NCBI GenBank assembly: GCA_040388625.1
Contig: JAZKBK010000003.1
Span: 372,001-436,000 of the forward strand
DNA: 64,000 nt
From: Gemmatimonadota bacterium
GTDB taxonomy: Bacteria > Gemmatimonadota > Gemmatimonadetes > Gemmatimonadales > Gemmatimonadaceae
Reading direction: 5' to 3'
Within the stretch, counting starts at the first letter, position 1. Each line of letters begins with the position of its first letter. A model generated the notes under the pieces. The model did no database searches. It saw only the letters and a list, made by a program, of their open reading frames with translations, and had not been told where the DNA came from. A program made the translations under genes and the position numbers. Positions 9,101-15,452 of the stretch are shown here, one piece after another.

Positions 9101-9283
9101 AGCCTCGAGGTTCGAGAGCAGTCCGCTGTAGGTCTGGTACGCGCTCTGTTGAGCCTGTGCGGTCGTGATGCGTGTCTGCATCGCGACGCCTGGCTGCGAC
9201 TGGATCTGAATGAGGCTATCGACCAGCGAGCTGTAGTCGAAGGTGCTGCCGAGACCTGGGAATGACCCTACAGGGGTGCTCAT
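6179..9283 (-). CDS. fliD: Filament cap protein FliD, unusually long
   Basis: 1034 residues, about twice the usual 450-500. The N-terminal FliD domain (residues ~1-115) begins with GLGSTFDYSSLVDSLIQIQS, the characteristic cap N terminus. The C-terminal FliD domain ends in a coiled coil (~970-1020; GTIDAQNQQLNDTISMQQSR). Between them are several exposed beta-rich domains, including two related blocks at ~344-460 and ~727-840 that share a GTR(G/S)DGSA motif and an MVANNQGGG/LTANNEGGG motif. FliD pentamers cap the growing filament and fold flagellin. A strong GGAGG ribosome site precedes the ATG. Enlargement seems to come from internal duplication of the outer, variable domains (inference). Confidence 0.93.
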   Translation of the reverse strand: MSTPVGSFPGLGSTFDYSSLVDSLIQIQSQPGVAMQTRITTAQAQQSAYQTYSGLLSNLEATTSLMRDGTAFQGVNATVSNATAANGQTILSASALSGASPGSYAVQVLQTAQAEKLSGNTFASSTTALGLSGDFVINGKTVTIAATDTLASVRDRINAVNSGATASGVSAAIVTDSSNAQRLVLTSVQTGSKGINLVDGSQGIAQSLGWIDSTTAIKHVTSAGAQSDNFASATTSIGSQLGLTVAPGAQTVTIAGQAVSVDLSTDSLTSLAAKFSAVPGIQATVQSTTANGTTQYYLDVRNTTSFVDGGNTLQQLGILTAGRSAVAQQLQSSAMTDGNGSTPATASTLLTNLWNGGSASGTQVGDTLTISGTRGDGSAVNVSFTVAAGSTVQDLLNTLNDATTGFGAGARPATASVDASGHIVVSDGTAGQSGLSLQMVANNQGGGRLDFGAFATTSTGRARELVTGTDAKFSVDGVAFTRSSNTVSDVIANTTLTLTAADPNTIANVNVSLSSSAATSAVQNYVNAYNAVVDFIKTQQTPGTDPTSNPTLYNDPLLRTARSALSTSMLTPVTGAASDMATPDTVGISLTKDGHLSFDSTKFQTAFTSRYSDVTKLFEESGVSTNPSLVYTASTTATQPGSYAVNITQAAAQAQMLGAGFSGVYNQPGAPDTMTVTDLASNSTAQIQLSGGMTTDQIVAALNASFGTPENRALLGSVTLNDATGTAAATSATLLTDLHLSNGSSAGVVAGDTSGYSGTRSDGSAYSGTFTTTSTSTVADFVTQLQSSVGTGATVSFVNGQISVKAATSGTSQLAMSLTANNEGGGQLNLGTMNVTATGHGVLSMTATAVGGQVQIQHNAYGASAGFSIAYSGTGTPATQLGIAAGSAYGADVQGTIGGYTATGSGRQLVGASGTPVDGLSMAYLGTTPGAIGNLTLTQGFGSVIDRLLTSWTQTGGTIDAQNQQLNDTISMQQSRLTDFNARIALQRAALLKEYSTMDSTVQQIMAQGNSFLAAFTNPSNTSTNKTTSNGLGQ

Positions 9284-9315
9284 CGTGTTTTCCTCCGTAT
9301 GCGACGAGCCCGCAG

Positions 9316-9336
9316 GAGCCCATTCGGGCCCCTACG
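9316..9336. repeat. Short hairpin followed by CCTACG, between fliC and fliD
   Basis: GAGCCC-ATTC-GGGCCC (one mismatch), followed by CTACG. It resembles the hairpins at 12124 and 45069, which also end in TACG. It lies in the 117-base gap between the fliC stop and the fliD start. It may act as a weak terminator or mRNA processing element; no T-run follows. Confidence 0.35.
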
Positions 9337-9400
9337 GTCTCGTAGCCGAGCTTGGGGAGACAGGAGATTCCTCTCCGCTGCCCTCACCCGGTTAGTTCAT

Positions 9401-10501
9401 TTACTGGAAGAGCTTCAGCACGCTCTGCTGGCTCGAGTTCGCCTGCGCGAGCATGGCCGTACCGGCCTGCTGGAGGATCGAGAGCTTGCTGTAGTTCGTG
9501 TATTCCTGCGCCATGTTGGTGTCGCGGATGACCGACTCCGCGGCCGACACGTTCTGGTACAGAGAAGCAACGTTCGTGGTCGCGTAGTTGAGGCGGTTCT
9601 CAGCCGCACCGAGCGAACCGATGACGGTGTTGACCTTGGAGACAGCGGTCGTGATCGAAGCGAGGGCTGCCGTGGCATTCGCCATCGTATCGACCGAGAC
9701 GCTGGCGAGGTTGAGGCCGGCGGCTGAGCTAGCGCGAAGATCGCCGAGGCTCACGCTCACGAGGTTATCCGAATCACTGGTTGCGCCGCTGCCGACGCGG
9801 AAGGCTGCGCTGGTGCCCGTCGGCAGAATCGTCTTGCCATCAAGGCCGACAGTCGGGTCGCCGTTGAACGTGAAGGCTACGCCAAGCTTGTCGAAGTTGA
9901 AGGTCTGCGATCCAGACGCGGCGCTGGTCAACTCCTGGGTGAGCGTTCCGTCGCTGAGGGTGATATGCGTCGCATCGACCTTCGCGATCGTGTACGTCGC
10001 GCCGGAGGTTGCGCCGGAAACCGTGATGCCTGAAATACCCACGACCGCGTTGGCGGTACCCGTACCGCTATCGCTCACGCCGAAGCTGCCGTTCAACAGC
10101 TGAGAGCCCTGGTACACGGTGCTGCCGACGGTACGGTTGATTTCCTGATACAGCTGCGTGAACTCGGCGTTGATCTTCTGACGATCGGGATCCGTGACGT
10201 TAGCTGATGCAGACTCGGTGGCGAGCTGCTTCATGCGATCGAGTATGGACGAGATCGTCTGAGTCGCGCCATCCGCGATCTGGAGCAGCGAGCCTGCCTG
10301 CGATGCATTCTGCTGGGCCTGCTGCAAGCCGACACCGTTGTTGCGAAGCGAGTTCGCGATGCTGAGGCCTGCCGCGTCGTCGCCTGCACGATTGAGACGG
10401 AAGCCAGATGACAGCTTCTGGATCGAGCTGGTCAGCTGGGTCTCGTTCGTGTTCAGGTTGTTCAACGCGTTCATCGAGTTGATGTTGTTCTGAATAAACA
10501 T
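9401..10501 (-). CDS. fliC: Flagellin FliC
   Basis: 366 residues. The conserved N-terminal D0/D1 region includes FIQNNINSMNALNNL, the helix with QKLSSGFRLNRAGDDAAGLS, and further helices to ~140. The variable D2 part is ~145-275. The C-terminal D1/D0 region ends in LQQAGTAMLAQANSSQQSVL followed by KLFQ. It polymerises into the filament after export. The gene has its own sigma-28 promoter, a ~70-base leader with several GGA motifs, and the ribosome site AAAGGAG. With fliW and csrA in the same locus it is probably under CsrA translational control. It is the only flagellin gene in the window. Confidence 0.97.
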   Translation of the reverse strand: MFIQNNINSMNALNNLNTNETQLTSSIQKLSSGFRLNRAGDDAAGLSIANSLRNNGVGLQQAQQNASQAGSLLQIADGATQTISSILDRMKQLATESASANVTDPDRQKINAEFTQLYQEINRTVGSTVYQGSQLLNGSFGVSDSGTGTANAVVGISGITVSGATSGATYTIAKVDATHITLSDGTLTQELTSAASGSQTFNFDKLGVAFTFNGDPTVGLDGKTILPTGTSAAFRVGSGATSDSDNLVSVSLGDLRASSAAGLNLASVSVDTMANATAALASITTAVSKVNTVIGSLGAAENRLNYATTNVASLYQNVSAAESVIRDTNMAQEYTNYSKLSILQQAGTAMLAQANSSQQSVLKLFQ

Positions 10502-10511
10502 TACGGTGTGG

Positions 10512-10546
10512 CTCCTTTAGCGGTTTGTGGCAGAGCTTCCTTGCTC
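10512..10546 (-). promoter_or_regulatory. Candidate CsrA-binding region in the fliC leader
   Basis: On the minus strand the leader holds a small hairpin, GAGC-AAGGAA-GCTC (10533-10546), that presents GGA in its loop, and a second GGA within the AAAGGAG ribosome site (10512-10518). Two further GGA triplets lie just upstream. A looped GGA plus one at the ribosome site is the classic CsrA arrangement in flagellin leaders such as Bacillus hag. This is supported by fliW and csrA in the same locus; binding is not shown. Confidence 0.6.
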
Positions 10547-10580
10547 CACCCGGTCCGGCCGGTCTGGCCGTATGGACTAT

Positions 10581-10607
10581 TTATCGGCAGTGCCGAGGAA
10601 AGCTTTA
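10581..10607 (-). promoter_or_regulatory. Sigma-28 promoter of fliC
   Basis: On the minus strand: TAAAGCTT, 11 bases, GCCGATAA. This matches the enteric FliA consensus TAAAGTTT-N11-GCCGATAA at all but one position with exact spacing. The start should be near 10574, leaving a leader of ~73 bases. Confidence 0.92.
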
Positions 10608-10610
10608 ACA

Positions 10611-10640
10611 CGAAAGGCGTGGATAAATCCACGCCTTTCG
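10611..10640 (-). terminator. Perfect hairpin between fliW and fliC
   Basis: A 13-base perfect stem, CGAAAGGCGTGGA / TCCACGCCTTTCG, with a TAAA loop, 48 bases after the fliW stop and just upstream of the fliC promoter. It probably ends the flgL-fliW transcript so that fliC is expressed separately. The T-run after the stem is poor, so it could instead be a pause or mRNA stabiliser. Confidence 0.6.
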
Positions 10641-10688
10641 GTTTGGCCGATTCCCCACGCAATGGGAAGCAGCAGATACATCCGTGTC

Positions 10689-11141
10689 CTACAGCTCGAA
10701 TGACTCGCGGATGCCGTAGCTGCTCTCGGCGAGCACCACCTGGCTGCCTTCGCTGAGGCGGGTGTTGATCACCACGGGCCCCTGAAGATTGGCCGTGGGC
10801 AGCTCGCCAGGTGCGCCGGGCAGCGTTACGATTGCGAGGACGCTTACCTCATCGGGCGAGGCAGCGTGGGTTTCCGTCGCATCCAGGTCGAGCGTGTAGC
10901 CTTCGAAGAACATGAACGGATCGACGAGGAGAAAGGCGAGCGACGAGTAGTCGGCTGACTGGAGCCAGTACACGTGCGACCGTTCGGACGGAAGAAGGAC
11001 GAAGGACCGACACTCGGGAAAGCCGAGCAATCCCTGCGGAAAGGTGAGCAAGGAACCGGGCTCGACGGCGATCGTGCCTAGTATGTCGGAGGAGATGGTG
11101 ACGGTGCTGGGCATCGAGTAAGCCAGGGCGGCGGATGTCAT
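10689..11141 (-). CDS. fliW: Flagellar assembly factor FliW (CsrA antagonist)
   Basis: 150 residues with the FliW core: LTFPQGLLGFPECRSFVLLP, then YWLQSADYSSLAFLLVDP, and later ANLQGPVVINTRLSEGSQVV. FliW binds either flagellin or CsrA. When free flagellin falls, FliW is released, sequesters CsrA, and flagellin translation resumes. The ATG overlaps the flgL stop codon as ATGA, so it is coupled to flgL. csrA lies at 40366 and flagellin just downstream, so all three parts of the switch are here. The usual FliW length is 140-150, which fits. Confidence 0.95.
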   Translation of the reverse strand: MTSAALAYSMPSTVTISSDILGTIAVEPGSLLTFPQGLLGFPECRSFVLLPSERSHVYWLQSADYSSLAFLLVDPFMFFEGYTLDLDATETHAASPDEVSVLAIVTLPGAPGELPTANLQGPVVINTRLSEGSQVVLAESSYGIRESFEL

Positions 11142-12019
11142 TTCAGATAGTCTGTCAGGGTCATGCCCAGCACGCGCGACGTTGCGAGCATCGCGGATTG
11201 GTACGCCGTCTGGCGGGTCACCAGATCGGTTATCGCCTGTTCCTGGTCCACGTTCGAGAGATTTGACTTGAACGTGGTGAGGTTCTGCTGAAGCGCGGTG
11301 ATGTTGGAGCTGGTGACCTGAAGCTGGTTCTCGCGCGCGCCGAGATCGCCGACGAGCGACTGGATTCCCTGTTGGGAATTATTGAGGCTCGTGAGGGCCG
11401 CACCAATGCCGGCCTGGTCGTTGTTGCCCAGCGCGGTCGAAAGATCCTTGAGCGACTGAAGCGTGCCGGTGTCGAGCAGCAGCTCCTTCGCATTGTGGTT
11501 GGACTTGAACAACTGGCCCGCACCGATCTCTGTCGTGTGCGTTCCGGATGGCGCGGTTCCGGTATAGAATGGTGCTGTGGTCGTGACGGGCGCGGTCGTG
11601 GTGTTGTCACCACCGAAGAGATACGTGCCCTGGTACTGAGTGTTGCCAGCGGCCACGGCGGAACTGAGAAGGTTGTCGACTTCCTGTTTCGCGGCGAGGC
11701 GGTCGGACGCGCTCGCTGTTGCAGTGCCCTGTTGCGTTGCGATTGCCGTCGCGCGTGTCACGGTGTCGGTGAGCTGTTGCAGCACCGTGTCTTCCATGTT
11801 TGCGCGGGCTGTGGCATCGTTGACATTGCGCTGATACTGATTGAGCGCATTGAGGGCGGTGGAGGTCTGCATGACCGACGACTGCGCCTGCGGGTCGTCG
11901 GCGAATGAGCTGTACTTGAGACCGGTGCTCACCTGATTCTGAGCGGTGCTCATTGCTTGCAAATTCGACTGTAGCGACAGAGTCGCGTTAGTCTGGATCA
12001 TGCTGTTCGTGATGCGCAT
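11138..12019 (-). CDS. flgL: Hook-filament junction protein FlgL (HAP3)
   Basis: 293 residues starting MRITNSMIQTNATLSLQSNL, the FlgL/flagellin-type N terminus. The C terminus (AYQSAMLATSRVLGMTLTDY) is the HAP3 form rather than flagellin. I chose the ATG at 12019 because GAGGAG lies before it and the family N terminus starts there; the open frame continues upstream but adds non-homologous residues. FlgL joins FlgK to the filament. It is the first gene of a flgL-fliW unit with a candidate sigma-28 promoter upstream; flgK is separate at 38881. Confidence 0.93.
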   Translation of the reverse strand: MRITNSMIQTNATLSLQSNLQAMSTAQNQVSTGLKYSSFADDPQAQSSVMQTSTALNALNQYQRNVNDATARANMEDTVLQQLTDTVTRATAIATQQGTATASASDRLAAKQEVDNLLSSAVAAGNTQYQGTYLFGGDNTTTAPVTTTAPFYTGTAPSGTHTTEIGAGQLFKSNHNAKELLLDTGTLQSLKDLSTALGNNDQAGIGAALTSLNNSQQGIQSLVGDLGARENQLQVTSSNITALQQNLTTFKSNLSNVDQEQAITDLVTRQTAYQSAMLATSRVLGMTLTDYLK

Positions 12020-12057
12020 CGTATTGCTTTGCTCCTCGCAAAAGCGTATGCTGTGGA

Positions 12058-12085
12058 GTATCGAGCGCATGCCGCCCGCTCTTTA
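12058..12085 (-). promoter_or_regulatory. Candidate sigma-28 promoter of flgL-fliW
   Basis: On the minus strand: TAAA, 16 bases, CTCGATAC. The CGATA core and spacing match the flgM site, but the first two bases of the -10 differ from consensus. The start would be near 12051, ~32 bases before the flgL ATG. Confidence 0.45.
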
Positions 12086-12123
12086 GGCTCGAAGAAAGGG
12101 CGGACGCGTAGCCTGACAATTTT

Positions 12124-12151
12124 GGGGCGGGCACGGGGACCCGCCCCTACG
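12124..12151. repeat. GC-rich hairpin followed by TACG
   Basis: An 8-base perfect stem GGGGCGGG / CCCGCCCC with an 8-base loop, then TACG, in the divergent region between flgL and the sigma-54 activator. Similar hairpin-TACG elements occur at 9316 and 45069, suggesting a dispersed short palindromic repeat. Confidence 0.45.
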
Positions 12152-12184
12152 CCAACCATATCCGGACTCGTACTCTACCAAATA

Positions 12185-13627
12185 ATGGCAACCATTCTAT
12201 ATGTAGATGACGAGCCATCGGTCGGGTTGATACTGGAGGATACGCTACGGCGCGCCGGGCATGACGCTGTCGGCGCCCGGAATGTTCCGGAGGCTCTCCA
12301 GGCGTTGGCGCGTGGCAACGTGGATCTGATAATCTCGGACTACCGCATGCCAGGATTGACGGGCCTGGAGTTTCTGTCGCTCATCAGGCGCGAGGGGTAC
12401 GAGGTGCCTCTCATAATGTTGACCGGTTATGCCAGCATCGAGCACGCGGTGTCGTCGATCAAGGCCGGGGCGGTGGATTACATCACCAAGCCAGTTCGCC
12501 CGCAGCAGCTTGAGCTCGCCGTCGATCAGGCACTGAAGCTGGTTCGCCTCAAGAAGGAGAACGACGCGCTCAGGCGTGAGGTGATGGAGTTCCGGAACGA
12601 GCGCCAGATCGTGGGCGACAGCGTTGCCATTCGCCGGATAATGCAGACGGTCGCGACGGCGGCTCCTACGCGGGCGACGGTGCTGCTGCAGGGTGAGTCC
12701 GGTACGGGAAAGGAATTGTTCGCCCGTTCGGTCCACGACCAGAGCGACCGCCGTGACAGGCCTTTCATACAGCTCAACTGCGCCGCGCTGCCCGAGGGTC
12801 TGGTGGAGAGCGCGCTGTTCGGCCATGAGAAGGGCGCGTTCACGGGGGCGATCAAGCGCGTCGAGGGAGCATTCGAGCGCGCCAACCGTGGTACGCTCCT
12901 GCTGGACGAAATATCCGAGATGCGGCTGGACCTTCAGGCGAAGCTGCTGCGCGTGCTACAGGAGCAGGAGTTTGAGCGGGTTGGTGGCACGTCCACCATA
13001 CGGGTGGACGTTCGGATCATCGCGACGACGAACCGGGACCTGGCGGCCGAAGCCGCGCGTGGAGCGTTCCGGCAGGATCTATACTATAGGTTGAGCACGA
13101 TCCCGATCGCGATCCCGCCGCTGCGGGACCGAAAGGACGACATTCCAGCCCTTGCCTACAGGTTCGCGATCCGAATTGGCGCGGAGATGGGCAAGGAAGT
13201 GCGGGCGATATCGCAGGAAGGGCTCGAGGTCCTGCAAAGATACGACTGGCCAGGAAATGTCCGGGAGCTTCAGCACGTTGTGGAGCGGGCGGTGATCCTT
13301 TCGTCTGACCCAATCGTGCCGGCCCATGCGTTCGAGGGGCTCAGATTCGGGTTGGCCAACGTGCTCGCCGGCCCGGTATCGGCGACGCAACGGGCGCTGA
13401 TCGCTGCGGGACTGGTACCGATTCCGGACGACGACCGGGATGACGGAGTACTGGTGCGGTTGACCTCGCTGAATGTCGAGGATGCCGAGCGTGCGATGAT
13501 TCAGAAAGCACTCGAGATGTCGGGCAACAATCGCACGAAAGCGGCCGAATTGCTGGGGCTGAGTGTCCGGACGCTCAGGAACAAACTGAACGGTCCGGCG
13601 AACGGCGAGGCAAGCTTGACCCTGTAA
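12185..13627 (+). CDS. Sigma-54-dependent response regulator (FlrC/FleR/NtrC type)
   Basis: 480 residues from ATG at 12185, where the receiver begins (MATILYVDDEPS); the frame is open further upstream but carries no domain sequence. Receiver ~1-115 with Asp8/Asp9, phospho-acceptor Asp52 and Lys102. AAA+ domain ~140-375 with Walker A GESGTGKE (170-177), the sigma-54 contact loop GAFTGA (217-222) and Walker B LLLDEIS. A Fis-type helix-turn-helix at the C terminus contains NNRTKAAELLGLSVRTLRNK. It should bind enhancers and remodel sigma-54 polymerase. Three candidate sigma-54 sites precede the flgB, fliL and flgF operons, its probable targets. No cognate kinase is adjacent; the hybrid kinase or the orphan at 40616 are candidates. 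Confidence 0.93.
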   Translation: MATILYVDDEPSVGLILEDTLRRAGHDAVGARNVPEALQALARGNVDLIISDYRMPGLTGLEFLSLIRREGYEVPLIMLTGYASIEHAVSSIKAGAVDYITKPVRPQQLELAVDQALKLVRLKKENDALRREVMEFRNERQIVGDSVAIRRIMQTVATAAPTRATVLLQGESGTGKELFARSVHDQSDRRDRPFIQLNCAALPEGLVESALFGHEKGAFTGAIKRVEGAFERANRGTLLLDEISEMRLDLQAKLLRVLQEQEFERVGGTSTIRVDVRIIATTNRDLAAEAARGAFRQDLYYRLSTIPIAIPPLRDRKDDIPALAYRFAIRIGAEMGKEVRAISQEGLEVLQRYDWPGNVRELQHVVERAVILSSDPIVPAHAFEGLRFGLANVLAGPVSATQRALIAAGLVPIPDDDRDDGVLVRLTSLNVEDAERAMIQKALEMSGNNRTKAAELLGLSVRTLRNKLNGPANGEASLTL

Positions 13628-13720
13628 AGTCCGGCAAGATGTGCCGATCCGGCACTTTCTTCCTCTTTTTGCCGCTAGGCAAATAGTGCCGTAATAAGCC
13701 ATTTCGAACCAGTTCCAAGA

Positions 13721-13756
13721 CGCTAAGTGATTGTTATATAATCACTTAGCGTTTTT
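13721..13756 (+). terminator. Rho-independent terminator after the sigma-54 activator
   Basis: A 12-base perfect stem CGCTAAGTGATT / AATCACTTAGCG with a 7-base loop, followed by TTTTT. It separates the regulator from the flgB operon. Confidence 0.85.
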
Positions 13757-13787
13757 GCGTATCCGCCCAAGCAGCCCGTAATCGGTT

Positions 13788-13803
13788 TGGTCCTGCGGTT
13801 GCT
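13788..13803 (+). promoter_or_regulatory. Candidate sigma-54 promoter of the flgB operon
   Basis: TGGTCCTGCGGTTGCT has the invariant GG and GC separated by 10 bases and a TTGCT -12 element (consensus TGGCACG-N4-TTGCW). The flgB start codon follows the site by only 16 bases, so the leader would be very short, which is a caution. Confidence 0.6.
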
Positions 13804-13819
13804 TTAGCACGATCCCGAG

Positions 13820-14116
13820 ATGATCACAGGATTCATTAGCCGAGTAGTTCCGGCAGCCGAGCTGAAGGACGCTCTCGACATCGGGACCCAGAGGGTTCGG
13901 GCGATCGCCGATCGTGTGTCCAAGGCATCGCTCCAGAATCAGGACGGCTTCGCTCTTCCGGGCACGCCTGGAGCCAGCGGGGCCGTTGCGAACTCGTCCG
14001 GTGTGGACATCGAGAGTGAGATGATCAGTCTGGCCGATGAGCAGCTGCGCTACGAGGCAACATCGAAGCTGCTGTCGAAGGCCTACGATCAGGTTCGGAC
14101 CGCCCTCAAGCCCTGA
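13820..14116 (+). CDS. flgB: Flagellar rod protein FlgB, short and divergent
   Basis: 98 residues, against ~130 in most FlgB. The C-terminal part (VDIESEMISLADEQLRYEAT) is the conserved FlgB/rod C terminus. The N-terminal helix (ELKDALDIGTQRVRAIADRV) aligns in position with the usual rod helix, but the hallmark NIANADTPGYK is replaced by SKASLQNQD. The middle region is strongly shortened. FlgB is the proximal rod part nearest FliE and the MS ring. Its place before flgC and fliE supports the call. No frameshift is evident, so it looks like a reduced, working form. Confidence 0.75.
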   Translation: MITGFISRVVPAAELKDALDIGTQRVRAIADRVSKASLQNQDGFALPGTPGASGAVANSSGVDIESEMISLADEQLRYEATSKLLSKAYDQVRTALKP

Positions 14117-14122
14117 TAACCG

Positions 14123-14719
14123 ATGCCTCGTCCAGTCGGATTACTTCCGTCACCAGCGGTAAACCAGCCGCAGCCGATGTTCCGGTCTCTCGCGATCTCA
14201 GCGAGCGGACTGTCGGCGCAGCGGGTTCGCATGGAGACAATTGCATCGAACATCGCCAATGCGGAAACGACGCACGACGTAAACGGGCAACCATACAAAC
14301 GGCGCGTTGCCGTTCTGGCAGCAGGCGACGGTGGAACTGCGACGGGCGATCCGGTTGCGCCGGGACAGCCGTCGGGAACTTCGGGCGTATTCAACGGCAT
14401 CAACGCGTTTCAGGTACCGAGCGGCGATTTCCCGACCGACGGACCGCGTCGGTTCGAAGTGCCGGTGCTCGAAACGAACGGGCCCAGCGGCGGCGGCACT
14501 GGTGTGCATGTCGCGGGCATCAAGGAAGACAATACCGACGGACAGCTGGTCTACGATCCTGGACATCCGGACGCAGACAAGAACGGATATGTGCATTACC
14601 CGAACGTGCGTGTGACGGATGAGATGGTGGACATGATGGATGCGCGCCGGGTGTACGAGGCGAACGCCAGCGTGTTTCAGACGGCGAAGGGAATGCTGAA
14701 GCAAGCTCTGAACATTTAA
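14123..14719 (+). CDS. flgC: Flagellar basal-body rod protein FlgC
   Basis: 198 residues from the ATG at 14123, 6 bases after the flgB stop. Homology begins at the second ATG (14177, MFRSLAISASGLSAQRVRME), which would give 180 residues and is a possible true start; neither has a clear ribosome site. The rod motif ASNIANAETTHD and the C-terminal VTDEMVDMMDARRVYEANAS are typical of FlgC (~135-150 residues). It carries a longer middle segment than usual. It forms the proximal rod with FlgB and FlgF. Confidence 0.9.
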   Translation: MPRPVGLLPSPAVNQPQPMFRSLAISASGLSAQRVRMETIASNIANAETTHDVNGQPYKRRVAVLAAGDGGTATGDPVAPGQPSGTSGVFNGINAFQVPSGDFPTDGPRRFEVPVLETNGPSGGGTGVHVAGIKEDNTDGQLVYDPGHPDADKNGYVHYPNVRVTDEMVDMMDARRVYEANASVFQTAKGMLKQALNI

Positions 14720-14735
14720 GCCACAAGCGAACAGA

Positions 14736-15095
14736 ATGGCGATCAACGGAATTGGCGGCGGCGGGTTCAATCCATACGCAACGGGCGTAACGCGTCCGAG
14801 TGCGGGCGTGCCGCGTCAGGCGCCGCCGACGTCGAGCGACGTCGCAGCAATGGATCCAAAGTCGCTCGCCAACGCGATCAAGAGCGACGCAGCGGCCCGC
14901 ACGGCACAACTGAACTCCGGAACGGCGCCGAGTGGCGTGGATCAGGATCTGTGGAGCGTGTTGAGCAAGGAAGAGCGCTCGTTCTTCATGAAGGCGGGAA
15001 CGATGGGGCCGTTGACGTACGGCCGCACGAGCTCGTCGCAGGGTCCGGCACCAGCGCCGATTCTGCGTGGCGGACGTCTGGACATCAAGGCCTGA
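14736..15095 (+). CDS. Hypothetical protein between flgC and fliE
   Basis: 119 residues in the usual place of fliE, but fliE is the next gene. N-terminal half Gly/Pro/Ala-rich and probably disordered; a compact segment follows (~67-95) containing DLWSVLSKEERSFF and GPLTYGR, and the end is GGRLDIKA. No signal peptide or membrane helix. The ordered aromatic/charged block looks conserved rather than random. The gene is 16 bases after flgC and 7 bases before fliE, so it is cotranscribed with rod genes and may assist rod or export-gate assembly (inference). No family recognised. Confidence 0.65.
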   Translation: MAINGIGGGGFNPYATGVTRPSAGVPRQAPPTSSDVAAMDPKSLANAIKSDAAARTAQLNSGTAPSGVDQDLWSVLSKEERSFFMKAGTMGPLTYGRTSSSQGPAPAPILRGGRLDIKA

Positions 15096-15102
15096 GAATC
15101 CA

Positions 15103-15429
15103 ATGTCGAATCCAATTGGTGGGATAAGCAACGCTATCGCGAGTACTGGACTGGACACCGGTGCCAAACAGATACCGGTGTTGCAGGACCGTGGTGGTAG
15201 CGCGAGCGGGACGAGCTTCGGCGATACGCTCAAGGGACTCGTCAACAACGTTTCGGACCAGCAGGACGTGGCCGCTGACTACGCGCAGCGTTTTGCGCGG
15301 GGCGAGCCGGTCGAGCTGCATCAGGTGATGGCGGCTTCCGAGGAAGCGTCGATTTCGCTGGAGATGTTGGTACAGGTGCGCAACAAGTTCCAGGATGCGT
15401 ATCGAACGTTGATCAGCATGCAATCGTGA
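15103..15429 (+). CDS. fliE: Hook-basal body adapter FliE
   Basis: 108 residues from ATG at 15103 (MSNPIGGISNAIAS). The C-terminal half carries the FliE signature: GEPVELHQVMAASEEASISL then QVRNKFQDAYRTLISMQ, near the family end. FliE links the FliF MS ring and export gate to the rod. The longer frame from 15067 overlaps the previous gene and is unlikely. Normal length for the family (~100-110). Confidence 0.93.
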   Translation: MSNPIGGISNAIASTGLDTGAKQIPVLQDRGGSASGTSFGDTLKGLVNNVSDQQDVAADYAQRFARGEPVELHQVMAASEEASISLEMLVQVRNKFQDAYRTLISMQS

Positions 15430-15452
15430 TCGAGAACCGGGGATTATAAACC

